Assembly: GCA_902803455.1 (NCBI GenBank) | Contig: CADCQC010000282.1 | Location: forward strand, 1-19,434 | Direction of reading: 5' to 3' | Origin: an uncultured Prevotellaceae bacterium | Lineage (GTDB): Bacteria; Bacteroidota; Bacteroidia; Bacteroidales; Bacteroidaceae | DNA length: 19,434 bases | Shown: one piece after another, positions 1-9,216 of the stretch | How positions within the stretch are numbered: the first letter of the stretch is position 1 | Layout of the letters: the number at the start of each line of letters is the position of its first letter | Translations under genes and position numbers: made by a program | The notes under the pieces: generated by a model | Databases searched by the model: none | Seen by the model: only the letters and a program-made list of their open reading frames with translations | Told to the model about the DNA's origin: nothing

Positions 1-912
1 AGGACTGCACGCATGGGGACTCGCTCAAGGCACGGCACATGTGGACTATTGGATTGACAACAATCCGGTGCAAAGCATCACCGCCACCGGGCCCGACATC
101 ATCTTTGACGCCGATGTAAGCACACTCCCCCGCGGGCTTCACACCCTCAACTACCGCTACCAGAATGCCGACGGCAAATGGTCGGTGCCCTATTCGCACC
201 CCTTCCTTTGCATCGGCACCCACGACGGCAGCCGGCGGTTCGAATATTGGTTCGACCACGACCATGCCCGCCGCGTGTCCAAGACCGTCACCAGCAATGT
301 CATCAGCACCGGCATCGACATGAGCCACCTCAACCGAGGACTGCACACCTTCGTCTACCGCTATCAGGATGCACTCGGACACTGGTCTGTTCCTTACAAC
401 CAACTGATTGTTTATACGGGTCAGCAACCCCAACTTGCCAACAGTTGGCGGATGGAATACTGGTTTGACCGCGATGTCACCCAGAAGCAGTCGGTGACCA
501 GCAGCACACCCATCCTTGCCATCGACGCCGACGTATCTACGCTCCAAGAGGGCGTCCATACTCTCACCTACCGCATCAGTGACGACGGCGGTCTGTGGAG
601 CATCCCCCACACCGCATTCTTCATCAAACCCCGTGGCGGGCATACCACCACCAACTTGGTGACTGCTTACCAATACTGGTTTGACAAAGACTTCGACCAT
701 GCCACCCTTGTGGATTTCGACGAACCCGCTTCTCCCATCATCCTTGACATCAACATCCCAACCGAGGACCTCGAGACCGAGGTGACACCCGACAACCTGA
801 TGGTGGTGAAAGACGATTATGGCATCGATGTCATCGGACGGCGCACGGTCATCCAAGTGCGTTTCCGCGACACCAACGGTCATTGGAGCGACATCCAGGG
901 AGAAGAGTTCGC
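1..912 (+). repeat. Tandem ~70-residue YWFD...GLHT...GxWS protein repeats
   Basis: Four in-frame units begin near bases 44, 238, 452 and 668. Each starts with an aromatic patch (DYWID, EYWFDHD, EYWFDRD, QYWFDKD). About 25 residues later there is an acidic-hydrophobic strand (DADVSTL, IDMSHL, DADVSTL), then GLHT or GVHT, a YRY/YRI strand, and a D/N-x-x-G-x-WS turn. The fourth unit is longer and diverged: RFRDTNGHWS is kept but GLHT is replaced by a longer insertion. The pattern suggests stacked small beta-sandwich modules. I do not recognise a named Pfam family for them. Confidence 0.75.
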
Positions 913-2884
913 CAACATCATCGAAGAGCCCGACCTCACCCCCTTCATCCGCAATCCGAAGGCCGATGAGCAGACCAACCACTGGACCATTGACGGTATG
1001 GCATCCACCCCCACCGCCAGTCACTACACCGGTGAAGCCCAGCCCTACTTCCACCTCAGTGGCAGTCAGGCCAGCATGAGCCAGGCTATCAGCGGACTGC
1101 CCGCGATGATGACCTACCGTCTGTCGTTTATGGCCCGCACCCACGGCACGACACTCACCATCACCGCTGGCGACAAGACCCAGACGGTGACCTCAGAGGC
1201 CTGGACCCGACAACACATCGACTTCACCCCCACCGATGAAACCTTCGATATCCTTATTGAAGCCACTACCAACAGCGCAACGTGGGTCGACATCGATGAC
1301 CTGTCTCTCGGCATCGCCATCGACGAGACACCGATGAACGAAGGAGACTGGGCACTGCTCAAGACCTTCTACAACGAGATGGGCGGCAGCGCATGGACAA
1401 AGAAATGGACTTTTGGCAGCAACGCCGCCAATACTGGACGGTTGCCTGGTGTGAAGACCCGTGCTGGACGTGTGACTCGTGTGAGTCTGCCCTCCAACAA
1501 CCTCAGCGGCACGTTGAGCGCATCCCTCTTCACGCTGCCCGAACTCATGGATATCAACCTCAGCGGCAATGCCATCCATGGCGACATCGCCACCCTCATG
1601 GGACAGGTGCGTGACAAGGTAAAGGCACGCATGCCACTGAAATATCTTGACCTCTCCGACAACCGTCTCACCGGTAACGCAGGAGCCATCGGTGACCTGT
1701 TCCCCGAACTGATCTCCCTCAACCTTGCCGGATGTCATCTGACCCAACTCACCCCTGTGCTGCCACAGCATATCGAAAAACTCGATATCAGCCGGCAGAC
1801 CATCGACGAGTCCTTCACCTACAATTCCCTCATCGACACAAAACCACTGATGGAGAAGATGCCCACCATCCTGCTCTACCAGCATGCCACACGCGACTAC
1901 AAGAGCGATATCGTCCTCTCCCTCGCCGATGCCATCAGTGAGCCCACCTGGCGCGCCCAACTGCAACTGCGCGACAACGGCTTCCACATCCAGCGCCATG
2001 ACGCCAACACCTCGGTTTACCGGCAGTCCAACGGTGCGATGCTCCATGCCACGGCAGGCAATCATCAGATGTCAGTGAAGTTTGACTTTGCTCCTGGCGA
2101 CATCGACTTCAACGGTCGTGTAAATGTCGGTGACCTACAGCGCGCCATCAACCTCTCGCTTGAGCGCCCCATGGATTTCTTCAACCACACCGCCGCCAAC
2201 ATCATCGCCGATGATGTGATCAACGTACAAGATGTGGTAGCCCTCGTGAGGGAGATGATCACCCCTGCTTCCGTCATGAAGAAAGCACCCGCCTATCTCT
2301 CCGCCCACGAGACCGGCACAGACAACAGCCAAGCCCACGTCTACATTGAGAACGGACAACTCATCGTGGAGAGCGAACTACCCGTGGCCGCCTTTGACAT
2401 CACTTTAGCAGGAGGTGACAGTACACCCACCTGGCTGCTCGACGACATGGGTATGCAATGCACGATTACCCAAGAAGGAGCGACGGTGAGACTCATCGGC
2501 TATTCCATCATGGGACAGGAACTGCCGGCCGGCCGCACCGCGATCGCCCAGACAAGCCACACCACAGTGGTCAGCGCCGAACTCGTGGATAGTGAAGCCC
2601 TCGACATCGACACCTCTCTCAACACGAGTCCGACAGCCATCACCACCGTCACCGACGACCTGATGGTAACCACCCACGGACAGCATCTGCGGTTGTGGTC
2701 GAACAGACAGCGCAGCGACGTGACATGGAATGTGTACACCCTCGCAGGGCAACTCATCGGCAGCGGCAACATCGACCATCTGACCGCAGGCCATACCACA
2801 CTCTGTCTGTTGCCCCGTCAGCCAGTAGTCGTGAAAGTGACGATCGACGACAGCACCCTCATCAAGAAAATCTCAACCAAATAG
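1..2884 (+). CDS. Surface repeat/LRR protein with dockerin-like module and T9SS-like C-terminus (5' partial)
   Basis: The reading frame is open to the left edge (first whole codon at base 2), so the true start and signal peptide lie outside; residues here are counted from the GTG at 41. Domains in order: at least four aromatic-rich units of about 70 residues (about 1-300, pattern YWFDxD ... GLHTxxYRYxDxxGxWS); a beta-jelly-roll, possibly carbohydrate-binding segment (about 302-430); leucine-rich repeats (about 436-590) opening with a DWALLKTFYNEMGG-type cap; a dockerin-like pair of calcium loops (687-698 with D687, D689, N691, N695, D698; and 720-731 with N720, D724, N728, D731); and an 85-residue C-terminal beta domain resembling T9SS sorting domains. 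This looks like a secreted, cell-surface adhesin or glycan-binding protein with no visible catalytic domain. It lies 8 bp upstream of another T9SS-type giant protein, probably in the same operon. The protein class is well supported; the ligand is unknown. Confidence 0.85.
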   Translation, partial: GLHAWGLAQGTAHVDYWIDNNPVQSITATGPDIIFDADVSTLPRGLHTLNYRYQNADGKWSVPYSHPFLCIGTHDGSRRFEYWFDHDHARRVSKTVTSNVISTGIDMSHLNRGLHTFVYRYQDALGHWSVPYNQLIVYTGQQPQLANSWRMEYWFDRDVTQKQSVTSSTPILAIDADVSTLQEGVHTLTYRISDDGGLWSIPHTAFFIKPRGGHTTTNLVTAYQYWFDKDFDHATLVDFDEPASPIILDINIPTEDLETEVTPDNLMVVKDDYGIDVIGRRTVIQVRFRDTNGHWSDIQGEEFANIIEEPDLTPFIRNPKADEQTNHWTIDGMASTPTASHYTGEAQPYFHLSGSQASMSQAISGLPAMMTYRLSFMARTHGTTLTITAGDKTQTVTSEAWTRQHIDFTPTDETFDILIEATTNSATWVDIDDLSLGIAIDETPMNEGDWALLKTFYNEMGGSAWTKKWTFGSNAANTGRLPGVKTRAGRVTRVSLPSNNLSGTLSASLFTLPELMDINLSGNAIHGDIATLMGQVRDKVKARMPLKYLDLSDNRLTGNAGAIGDLFPELISLNLAGCHLTQLTPVLPQHIEKLDISRQTIDESFTYNSLIDTKPLMEKMPTILLYQHATRDYKSDIVLSLADAISEPTWRAQLQLRDNGFHIQRHDANTSVYRQSNGAMLHATAGNHQMSVKFDFAPGDIDFNGRVNVGDLQRAINLSLERPMDFFNHTAANIIADDVINVQDVVALVREMITPASVMKKAPAYLSAHETGTDNSQAHVYIENGQLIVESELPVAAFDITLAGGDSTPTWLLDDMGMQCTITQEGATVRLIGYSIMGQELPAGRTAIAQTSHTTVVSAELVDSEALDIDTSLNTSPTAITTVTDDLMVTTHGQHLRLWSNRQRSDVTWNVYTLAGQLIGSGNIDHLTAGHTTLCLLPRQPVVVKVTIDDSTLIKKISTK

Positions 2885-2892
2885 CATCTGAC

Positions 2893-5800
2893 ATGAAGAT
2901 CTACCGAATCAACCTTCTACTGTTGCTGCTGTTGACAGCAACAATCACGATAGCACAGGATGTGAACCATCTGTATGTGCCCCATGTCAAAGGCATCAAA
3001 GGGACCACGATCAACCTACCTGTCTGTCTGGACAATACCCGTTCGGATATCGTAGGCATGCAATGGGACATCATCACACCCGAGGGCATCACCCTCCAGA
3101 CAGAGAGTGTGGCCCTGAATGCCGACCGCAAAGCCGACCATGCTGTCTCGGCAGAAGATCATGGCGGCGGCCGTTACACCATCATCGTCTTCTCCCCCTC
3201 CAACCAAGCCATCAGAGCCAACAGCGGTGAGGTGGTGACCATCCGCGCCACCCTCTCTGAGACATTGGAGGAAGAGGCCACCTATCCCATCACGCTGACC
3301 CGCGTGGTGCTCAGCGACCCGCAGGGCATCAATGTGGCCACGACACCTACCGATGGCAGCATCACCATCACCCACACACCGGACTTTGAGATCAGCGGTC
3401 TGCAGTCCCTGACCACAGCGGTGGAACCAGGTGGTGTTCTCCGTGCCCAATGGACGGTGTCCAACGTGGGTGAGGTTTCCTCTGCTGGTGGATGGAGCGA
3501 ACGGATATCGCTCGTCATGACCTCCGGCCACGAGGTACCGATTGCCTCTTTGCGCCCTGAAGAGTCATCGCTTGCAGCAGGACAACAAGTCACACGCGAG
3601 GCAGCCATCACCTTGTCAGAATTGCCTGGTGCCGACGGATCCTGTGCACTGAAGGTGGAAGTGGTGCCCGATGCTGATGCTGGTGAGAGCACTACGCTCC
3701 TCGACAACAACACCGCCATCACCCCCTACAATGCTGTCACCGTAGGCAAAAAACTCTCCTTCACCCTCCCGGCACGACTGACTGAAGGCAGCGACGACCA
3801 AGTGCGCTGTCTGCTGTCGAGAAGCGGAAGCCGCAACAAGGCCGAGACCTTCCTCCTGCAGGTAGAAGGTGACGACCGAGTCACGATCCCCACTTCCGTG
3901 ACGATCTCTGAAGGAGCCTCCGGCGGCTATTTCATGTTGGATCTCGCTGACAACGACCAAGTCGACGAAGACTCTGTTTTCACCCTCTCCGCCTCGGGTA
4001 ACGGTTATGAGGCCATCACCACGCAACTGACGGTGATCGACAATGATCTACCACCCATATTGTTGACTGCCTCCAAAACCGACTTGGCAGAAGGAGAAGC
4101 CTTTGATCTGACCATCACTCTTTCGCGAGCCGCTTCGATCCCTGTGACCATCGCCCTGAACGATGATGTCCCCGGACGGCTGTCCTATGCGAAGGAAGTG
4201 ACCATCCAACCAGGCAGTACGACTTCGACCATCAAGGTACAAGTGACCGACAACCAAGTGATCGACCAGTTGCAGACTGCCGCTATCTATGCCCGTGCGA
4301 CCGGTTTTGCTCAGGGCGAATGTCTCGTGATGCTGACCGATAACGACATGCCAACCCTCACCTTCACCCTGACCCCCAGTACTGTGAGCGAGTCAGCAGG
4401 TGCCCAGGCCGCTATCGGTGTCATCCGCCGCACGGACCAGCTCGACAAGAAGGTGACCCTGTTGCTCTCCGACAACTCCAACGGCGTATTGCACTATCCC
4501 TCCACAACCCTTGTCATGAAAGAAGGAGAAGCTGAGGTGCAGTTCAACATTGGTGTCTACGACAACAGTACCGTCGAAGGAGACAGGCCATATGAGGTGA
4601 CCGCCACGGTCTATGCCACCTCATGCAACTGTCCTGCAGAAGGTAACGGACATGGACAACTCACACAGACCATCACGGTAACCGATGACGACGGTCCCGC
4701 ACTGGCACTCACCGCAGACACCAAGGTGCTGCTGGAGGGAGCCAATGTGGCCCTTGTCATCAGCCGCAACACCTCCGGCAACAACGCCACCCCATTGACG
4801 GTAACACTCAGCAGTGACCAGGATGACAGGCTGACCTATAACCATCAGGTGACATTCGCTGCCGGTGAGAACAGCAAGACCGTGACCATCTCAGCGAAGC
4901 GCAACAGTGCAGCCAACGACGATGCCGTGGTGGCCTTCCTGGCACAAGCCGAAGGTTATGCCGAAGGAAGTCTGTGGATGTTGATCACCGACCAGAACCA
5001 ACCCGACGTGGCATTGGGCGAATTAAAGGCAGACAATCTGACACCAGAGGTAGGATCGGTTGTCAACCTGACCTTCGAGGTGAAGAACACCGGCAACACA
5101 GCCCTTCCCGGCAACCTCCCCATCACCCTGCGGCTTGACGGGAAACAGGTGTCCACCCTCACTACCCCATCACCCATCGCCGCCGGCGGAAGCATTCAAC
5201 TGCATCATCAGTTGACCGTTCCCACCAAGACGGGAGACCATGTGGTGCAGGCAGAAGCCAATGAGAACCGTGAGGTGAGAGAACTGCTCTACGTGAACAA
5301 TCTCTCAGAGGCCCTTATCCTCCACGTGCAGTCCAACTTCATCGTCAATGTGAAAGCCGACAAGGAACGCTATGACCAGAGGCAGCCGGTGACCATCACA
5401 GGAAGCACCACCGGCAGTGCAGGCGCCAACGCAGATGTTGAGATCTACCTGATCAACAACGGCACCAGACAGACCCTGAAAGCCCATACCGACAACCAGG
5501 GAAAATTCTCGCTCATCTGGACACCACTGACAAACCAGTGCGGCCATTTCATCTTAGGCGGATGTTATCCTGGCGACGACAGCAACGAAGCCATGGATGA
5601 GTTTGATGTCGTGGGACTCTATTCCACCTCCTTCCAGTCAACATGGAAAGCGGGAAAGACAGAGACCTATGAAGGTACGATCCGGTTGTATAACGAGGGC
5701 GTTCTTCCCCAAAGCAACATCACGGTGAAGATGAACAGTGAAGCCACCTCCGGCACGTTCCACTTCCAACCGCTGGCCACTCTCGGCGCCGGTGAATGGG

Positions 5801-8800
5801 GAGAACTGCACTACACCTTTGAGGCCCAGGAACTCACTCCCAACAATGAATGGGAGAAGATGCCACTCACCATCCAGTCGGCCGAGGGTGCCTCCTATCC
5901 TTACAACATCTACTATTATGTACAGCCGTTGCGGGGCAGTCTGATCTCCGAGACCGAGGAAATCAACACCACTGTGACTATCGGCACCACGAAGGAATAC
6001 CCCATCATCATACAAAACGTGGGTAAGGGTGAGACCGGTACCATCACCCTGTCGCTGCCCGACTGGATTACCGAGACGACACCGGTCGAGATGGGCTCAC
6101 TCCCATCAGGCAGGTCAGCCAGAATCATTCTGAACATCAACACCACTGAGGAGATGCAGCCCAACCTGCCGATAAAAGGACATCTGGGCATCAACTGTGT
6201 TGACGGCGACGGTGTAGCCATCCCGTTCACCGTCACCCCCGTCTCTGACAAGAAAGGAACCCTCACCGTGGATGTCGTGGATGAGTTCACTTTCAACACC
6301 ACAGAGGCTCCCCATGTGGAAGGTGCTCAAGTGAAAGTGATGAAGCCCGCTACAGGAGAACTGGTGGTTGAAGGCACCACAGGTGCTGACGGTCATTTCA
6401 CGGTGGAGATAGAGGAAGGTTGGTATGAGTTGCAGGTGAATGCTTACAAACATGCCAGCAACAGCGGATCCGTGGTCGTAGACCCAGGACGCACGAAAAA
6501 CCAGCAGGTGTTCATCAGTTATCAGAACGTGACCTACGATTGGGACGTGGTGGAAACCGAAACGGACGACGAGTATCAGATGGAACTGAAAGCCGACTTC
6601 GAGACCAGGGTACCCAAACCATACGTCACCGTAGAAATACCCGATGAGCGGCCTACGCCTTACGGTATCTTCCCTATAACCATTGAAAACAAGGGTATTG
6701 TCAACGTGAAGGATGTGCGGTTGAATTACCAATTGAGTGACGGCTGTCAACTGGTATGGCTCAACGATCCCTATTTCGACATCCTGGAGCCGCAGGTGCC
6801 CAAAGTGCTCTACGCCAAGGTGATACCACCGGCACCTGAGGTGAGCAAAGTCAAGAAATCATTCCCATCATGTCTGTTCATGGCCGTCATCACACATTAC
6901 AGGATTCTCTGTGATGCCATAGAATATGGAGAATATACAGAAACGAGGAAAGATTTCGGTGATTGCAACAACCTGCATAACTTCTTGCTTACCCTCATCG
7001 AAGATGATCCAGATAAGGATAAAGAAGATAATCCAGACATCCCGCCTTCAGGTCCTCCAATGCCTCCTGTTGAGGATCCCGATGAGGAAGAAGAAATCAC
7101 CTTACCACCAGGACCACCTATCAAGTCGATATTCTGCGATTTATTCCGCAGTAAGGAAGGAACCTATAATGCCAACAGCACGACTTTCAAGGCACCATCC
7201 GCCAACTTAGCCGAGGAGGAAGATGAGGGCATCTGCTCCACCATCACCCTGTCGCTCAACCAGACGGCCGTGCTCACCCGTCAGGCATTCCTGGGAACAC
7301 TCACCATCAACAACGGCCATGAGACCGATGCACTCCAAAACCTGAAGATTTATCTGCAGGTGAAAGATTCCGAAGGGAATGTGGCCACCTCGCATGAGTT
7401 CCAAATCGATGTGACAAGTCTTGAAGGCTTCCAGGGAGAGAAAGCACTCGATGCCGGGTGGACCTTGGCGGGAAGCGCCTCCGGAACAGCCACCATTCAG
7501 TTCATCCCCACGCCATATGCCGCCCCCGACGGTCCTGTGACCTACGACTTCGGCGGGTCGTTCTCCTATACCGACCCCCTCAACGGACTGACGGTGACCC
7601 ATGAGATGAATCCTGTTTCGCTGACTGTGAACCCCACGCCACGACTTGACCTGACCTATTTCCTCCAACGGGATGTCATCAGTGACGACCCGCTGACCAG
7701 CGATGTGGTGGAGAAAGCCGAACTGGCTGAATTTGCCCTGCTCATCAACAACAAAGGTAACGGTGACGCCAAAAATCTGAGATTGACAACCGAACAGCCC
7801 CAGATTGTGGAGAACGAGAAAGGCCTGCTGATAGACTTTGAGCTCATCAGTTCGCAACTCAATGGCAAGGAAGCCTCGCTGGCACTCGGCGGTTCCGCCT
7901 ACACCTCCTTGGGTACTATTCCCGCCCATGGGCAGGCCTACGCTCAATGGTGGCTGAAGAGTTCGCTGTTGGGGCATTTCACCAAATATGACATCCAAGC
8001 CAACCACATCAGCAGCCACGGCAACCCCGACCTCTCACTGCTCGACGCTGTGTCCATCCACGAACTGATCCGCAGTGTGATGGTGCCAGGAACCGATCAT
8101 CGCGCATTTATCGTCAACGATATCAAAGATGCCAATGACCAGCCCGACATGGTGTATCTCACCGACGGCACCGTGGAAGAACTGCAACCTACCACGACCA
8201 TCAGCGTGAACCGTCAATCTAACGACGTCTATACATTGGTGGTGGGGGCTCCTGAAGCCGGTTGGGTATATGGCAACATTCCAGACCCCACAGGTGGGAA
8301 AAAGCAACTGACAGGCATCATCCGCAACAGCGACGGTCAAGAGATGAGTCTGCGCAATATCTGGCAGACCTACGTCACGTTGCGCGACGGCAAGAGCCCT
8401 CTCCATGAGAACCGTCTGCACATCGCCGACCTGCTGGAGGGCACCGCCGAGTCCTACACCCTCACCTTCGAGCCGAAAGCCGATCTGGAACTGGACATCG
8501 TCAGCATCAGTGGTCAGCCAGAAAATGGTGAGACCATCGGTAATGTACAAGGTGTTACCGTGGTGCTCAACAAGGAAGTGATCCCCGCTTCCTTCACCAA
8601 TGAAGATGTCACACTCACCTTTGAAGGAAAACGACTCGACAACAGCCAGATTGACGTCAATCCTATTGATGGCACCTCCTTTATGCTCAACCTCTACAAG
8701 TTGACCACCGGCTACGGCTATTATGTATTGACGGTGAGCACCAAGGATATCTTTGACGCACAAGGTTTCAAAGGCAGCAACAGCACCTCTGTGTCCTGGC

Positions 8801-9030
8801 TGCAGAATGATCCGACAGCCATCCACGACCTCCAGTCACCAAACTGGACGCTTCGTGTGGAAGGCGACAAGATCATCATCCAGTCGGCTACGGACATGGC
8901 ATTGCCTGTCCATACAGCCGACGGACGCCTCTGCCGCATCCTGCAGATTCCTAAAGGAATAAGCGTGCATCAAGGATTCAGCGCTGGTATCTATATCGTG
9001 AGAAACCACAAAGTGGTCATCGGACGCTGA
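2893..9030 (+). CDS. Giant secreted multi-domain beta-sandwich protein with cohesin-like N-terminus and T9SS sorting domain
   Basis: I place the start at ATG 2893 (2045 aa) because it opens a clear signal peptide, MKIYRIN followed by a poly-Leu core and TIAQ; the in-frame extension back to 2695 is Arg/His-rich and lies inside the previous gene. Domains in order: cohesin-like (about 23-160); CARDB-like (about 162-283); four tandem Calx-beta-like modules (about 285-702), most ending in a DND/DDD turn; a second CARDB-like domain (703-814); an Ig-like domain (815-909); NEW3/DUF11-like strands (910-1121); a carboxypeptidase-regulatory-like domain (about 1122-1213); an uncharacterised stretch; an acidic Pro-rich linker (about 1369-1411); a long beta-rich region (about 1440-1730); and a final T9SS type A-like sorting domain with GIYIV and KVVI motifs. 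No catalytic motif is evident. It is probably cell-surface anchored and acts in adhesion, scaffolding or glycan capture. It forms a likely operon with the preceding gene and is followed by a strong terminator. Confidence 0.88.
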   Translation: MKIYRINLLLLLLLTATITIAQDVNHLYVPHVKGIKGTTINLPVCLDNTRSDIVGMQWDIITPEGITLQTESVALNADRKADHAVSAEDHGGGRYTIIVFSPSNQAIRANSGEVVTIRATLSETLEEEATYPITLTRVVLSDPQGINVATTPTDGSITITHTPDFEISGLQSLTTAVEPGGVLRAQWTVSNVGEVSSAGGWSERISLVMTSGHEVPIASLRPEESSLAAGQQVTREAAITLSELPGADGSCALKVEVVPDADAGESTTLLDNNTAITPYNAVTVGKKLSFTLPARLTEGSDDQVRCLLSRSGSRNKAETFLLQVEGDDRVTIPTSVTISEGASGGYFMLDLADNDQVDEDSVFTLSASGNGYEAITTQLTVIDNDLPPILLTASKTDLAEGEAFDLTITLSRAASIPVTIALNDDVPGRLSYAKEVTIQPGSTTSTIKVQVTDNQVIDQLQTAAIYARATGFAQGECLVMLTDNDMPTLTFTLTPSTVSESAGAQAAIGVIRRTDQLDKKVTLLLSDNSNGVLHYPSTTLVMKEGEAEVQFNIGVYDNSTVEGDRPYEVTATVYATSCNCPAEGNGHGQLTQTITVTDDDGPALALTADTKVLLEGANVALVISRNTSGNNATPLTVTLSSDQDDRLTYNHQVTFAAGENSKTVTISAKRNSAANDDAVVAFLAQAEGYAEGSLWMLITDQNQPDVALGELKADNLTPEVGSVVNLTFEVKNTGNTALPGNLPITLRLDGKQVSTLTTPSPIAAGGSIQLHHQLTVPTKTGDHVVQAEANENREVRELLYVNNLSEALILHVQSNFIVNVKADKERYDQRQPVTITGSTTGSAGANADVEIYLINNGTRQTLKAHTDNQGKFSLIWTPLTNQCGHFILGGCYPGDDSNEAMDEFDVVGLYSTSFQSTWKAGKTETYEGTIRLYNEGVLPQSNITVKMNSEATSGTFHFQPLATLGAGEWGELHYTFEAQELTPNNEWEKMPLTIQSAEGASYPYNIYYYVQPLRGSLISETEEINTTVTIGTTKEYPIIIQNVGKGETGTITLSLPDWITETTPVEMGSLPSGRSARIILNINTTEEMQPNLPIKGHLGINCVDGDGVAIPFTVTPVSDKKGTLTVDVVDEFTFNTTEAPHVEGAQVKVMKPATGELVVEGTTGADGHFTVEIEEGWYELQVNAYKHASNSGSVVVDPGRTKNQQVFISYQNVTYDWDVVETETDDEYQMELKADFETRVPKPYVTVEIPDERPTPYGIFPITIENKGIVNVKDVRLNYQLSDGCQLVWLNDPYFDILEPQVPKVLYAKVIPPAPEVSKVKKSFPSCLFMAVITHYRILCDAIEYGEYTETRKDFGDCNNLHNFLLTLIEDDPDKDKEDNPDIPPSGPPMPPVEDPDEEEEITLPPGPPIKSIFCDLFRSKEGTYNANSTTFKAPSANLAEEEDEGICSTITLSLNQTAVLTRQAFLGTLTINNGHETDALQNLKIYLQVKDSEGNVATSHEFQIDVTSLEGFQGEKALDAGWTLAGSASGTATIQFIPTPYAAPDGPVTYDFGGSFSYTDPLNGLTVTHEMNPVSLTVNPTPRLDLTYFLQRDVISDDPLTSDVVEKAELAEFALLINNKGNGDAKNLRLTTEQPQIVENEKGLLIDFELISSQLNGKEASLALGGSAYTSLGTIPAHGQAYAQWWLKSSLLGHFTKYDIQANHISSHGNPDLSLLDAVSIHELIRSVMVPGTDHRAFIVNDIKDANDQPDMVYLTDGTVEELQPTTTISVNRQSNDVYTLVVGAPEAGWVYGNIPDPTGGKKQLTGIIRNSDGQEMSLRNIWQTYVTLRDGKSPLHENRLHIADLLEGTAESYTLTFEPKADLELDIVSISGQPENGETIGNVQGVTVVLNKEVIPASFTNEDVTLTFEGKRLDNSQIDVNPIDGTSFMLNLYKLTTGYGYYVLTVSTKDIFDAQGFKGSNSTSVSWLQNDPTAIHDLQSPNWTLRVEGDKIIIQSATDMALPVHTADGRLCRILQIPKGISVHQGFSAGIYIVRNHKVVIGR

Positions 9031-9052
9031 TTATCCCTCATGGAAACTTTTC

Positions 9053-9095
9053 AATCCCCTCCCAGACTGGTGTTTGGGAGGGGATTTTTTCTTTC
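9053..9095 (+). terminator. Rho-independent terminator after the giant surface protein
   Basis: A perfect 12-bp stem pairs AATCCCCTCCCA (9053-9064) with TGGGAGGGGATT (9075-9086) across a 10-base loop. It is followed by a T-rich run, TTTTT then CTTTCTC. It starts 23 bases after the stop codon of the giant protein and should end the two-gene surface-protein transcript, separating it from the GH51 gene. Confidence 0.93.
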
Positions 9096-9173
9096 TCTAT
9101 TGTCAAAATCCTTCTCTTATTATCAGAAATACACATTTCAGAACCTATTCTCCTAAAACTCGAAAAAAATCAT

Positions 9174-9181
9174 TAACTTTG
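9174..9181 (+). promoter_or_regulatory. Bacteroidetes -7 promoter box (TAACTTTG) for the GH51 gene
   Basis: TAACTTTG matches the Bacteroidetes -7 consensus TAnnTTTG exactly and lies 36 bases before the GH51 ATG, which gives a 5' leader of about 30 bases. The region upstream is A/T-rich, but no convincing TTTG -33 box sits at the usual 19-21 base spacing. The leader has no strong Shine-Dalgarno sequence, as is common in this phylum. Confidence 0.7.
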
Positions 9182-9216
9182 CCACCAATCACAACTACTA
9201 TCTTTTAAAACATCAT

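Noticed and set aside
1193..2065. 290-residue antisense open frame under the first surface protein
   Set aside because: It lies wholly inside a well-supported gene, and its composition is that expected from the complement of the coding strand. No domain is recognisable.
2695..2892. In-frame extension of the giant surface protein back to an ATG at 2695
   Set aside because: The extra 66 residues are Arg/His-rich, overlap the coding end of the previous gene, and would bury the clear signal peptide that starts at 2893.
7207..8826. Two long minus-strand open frames (270 and 263 residues) under the giant protein
   Set aside because: They have no signal peptide, recognisable motif or promoter, and the opposite strand codes for conserved modules throughout.
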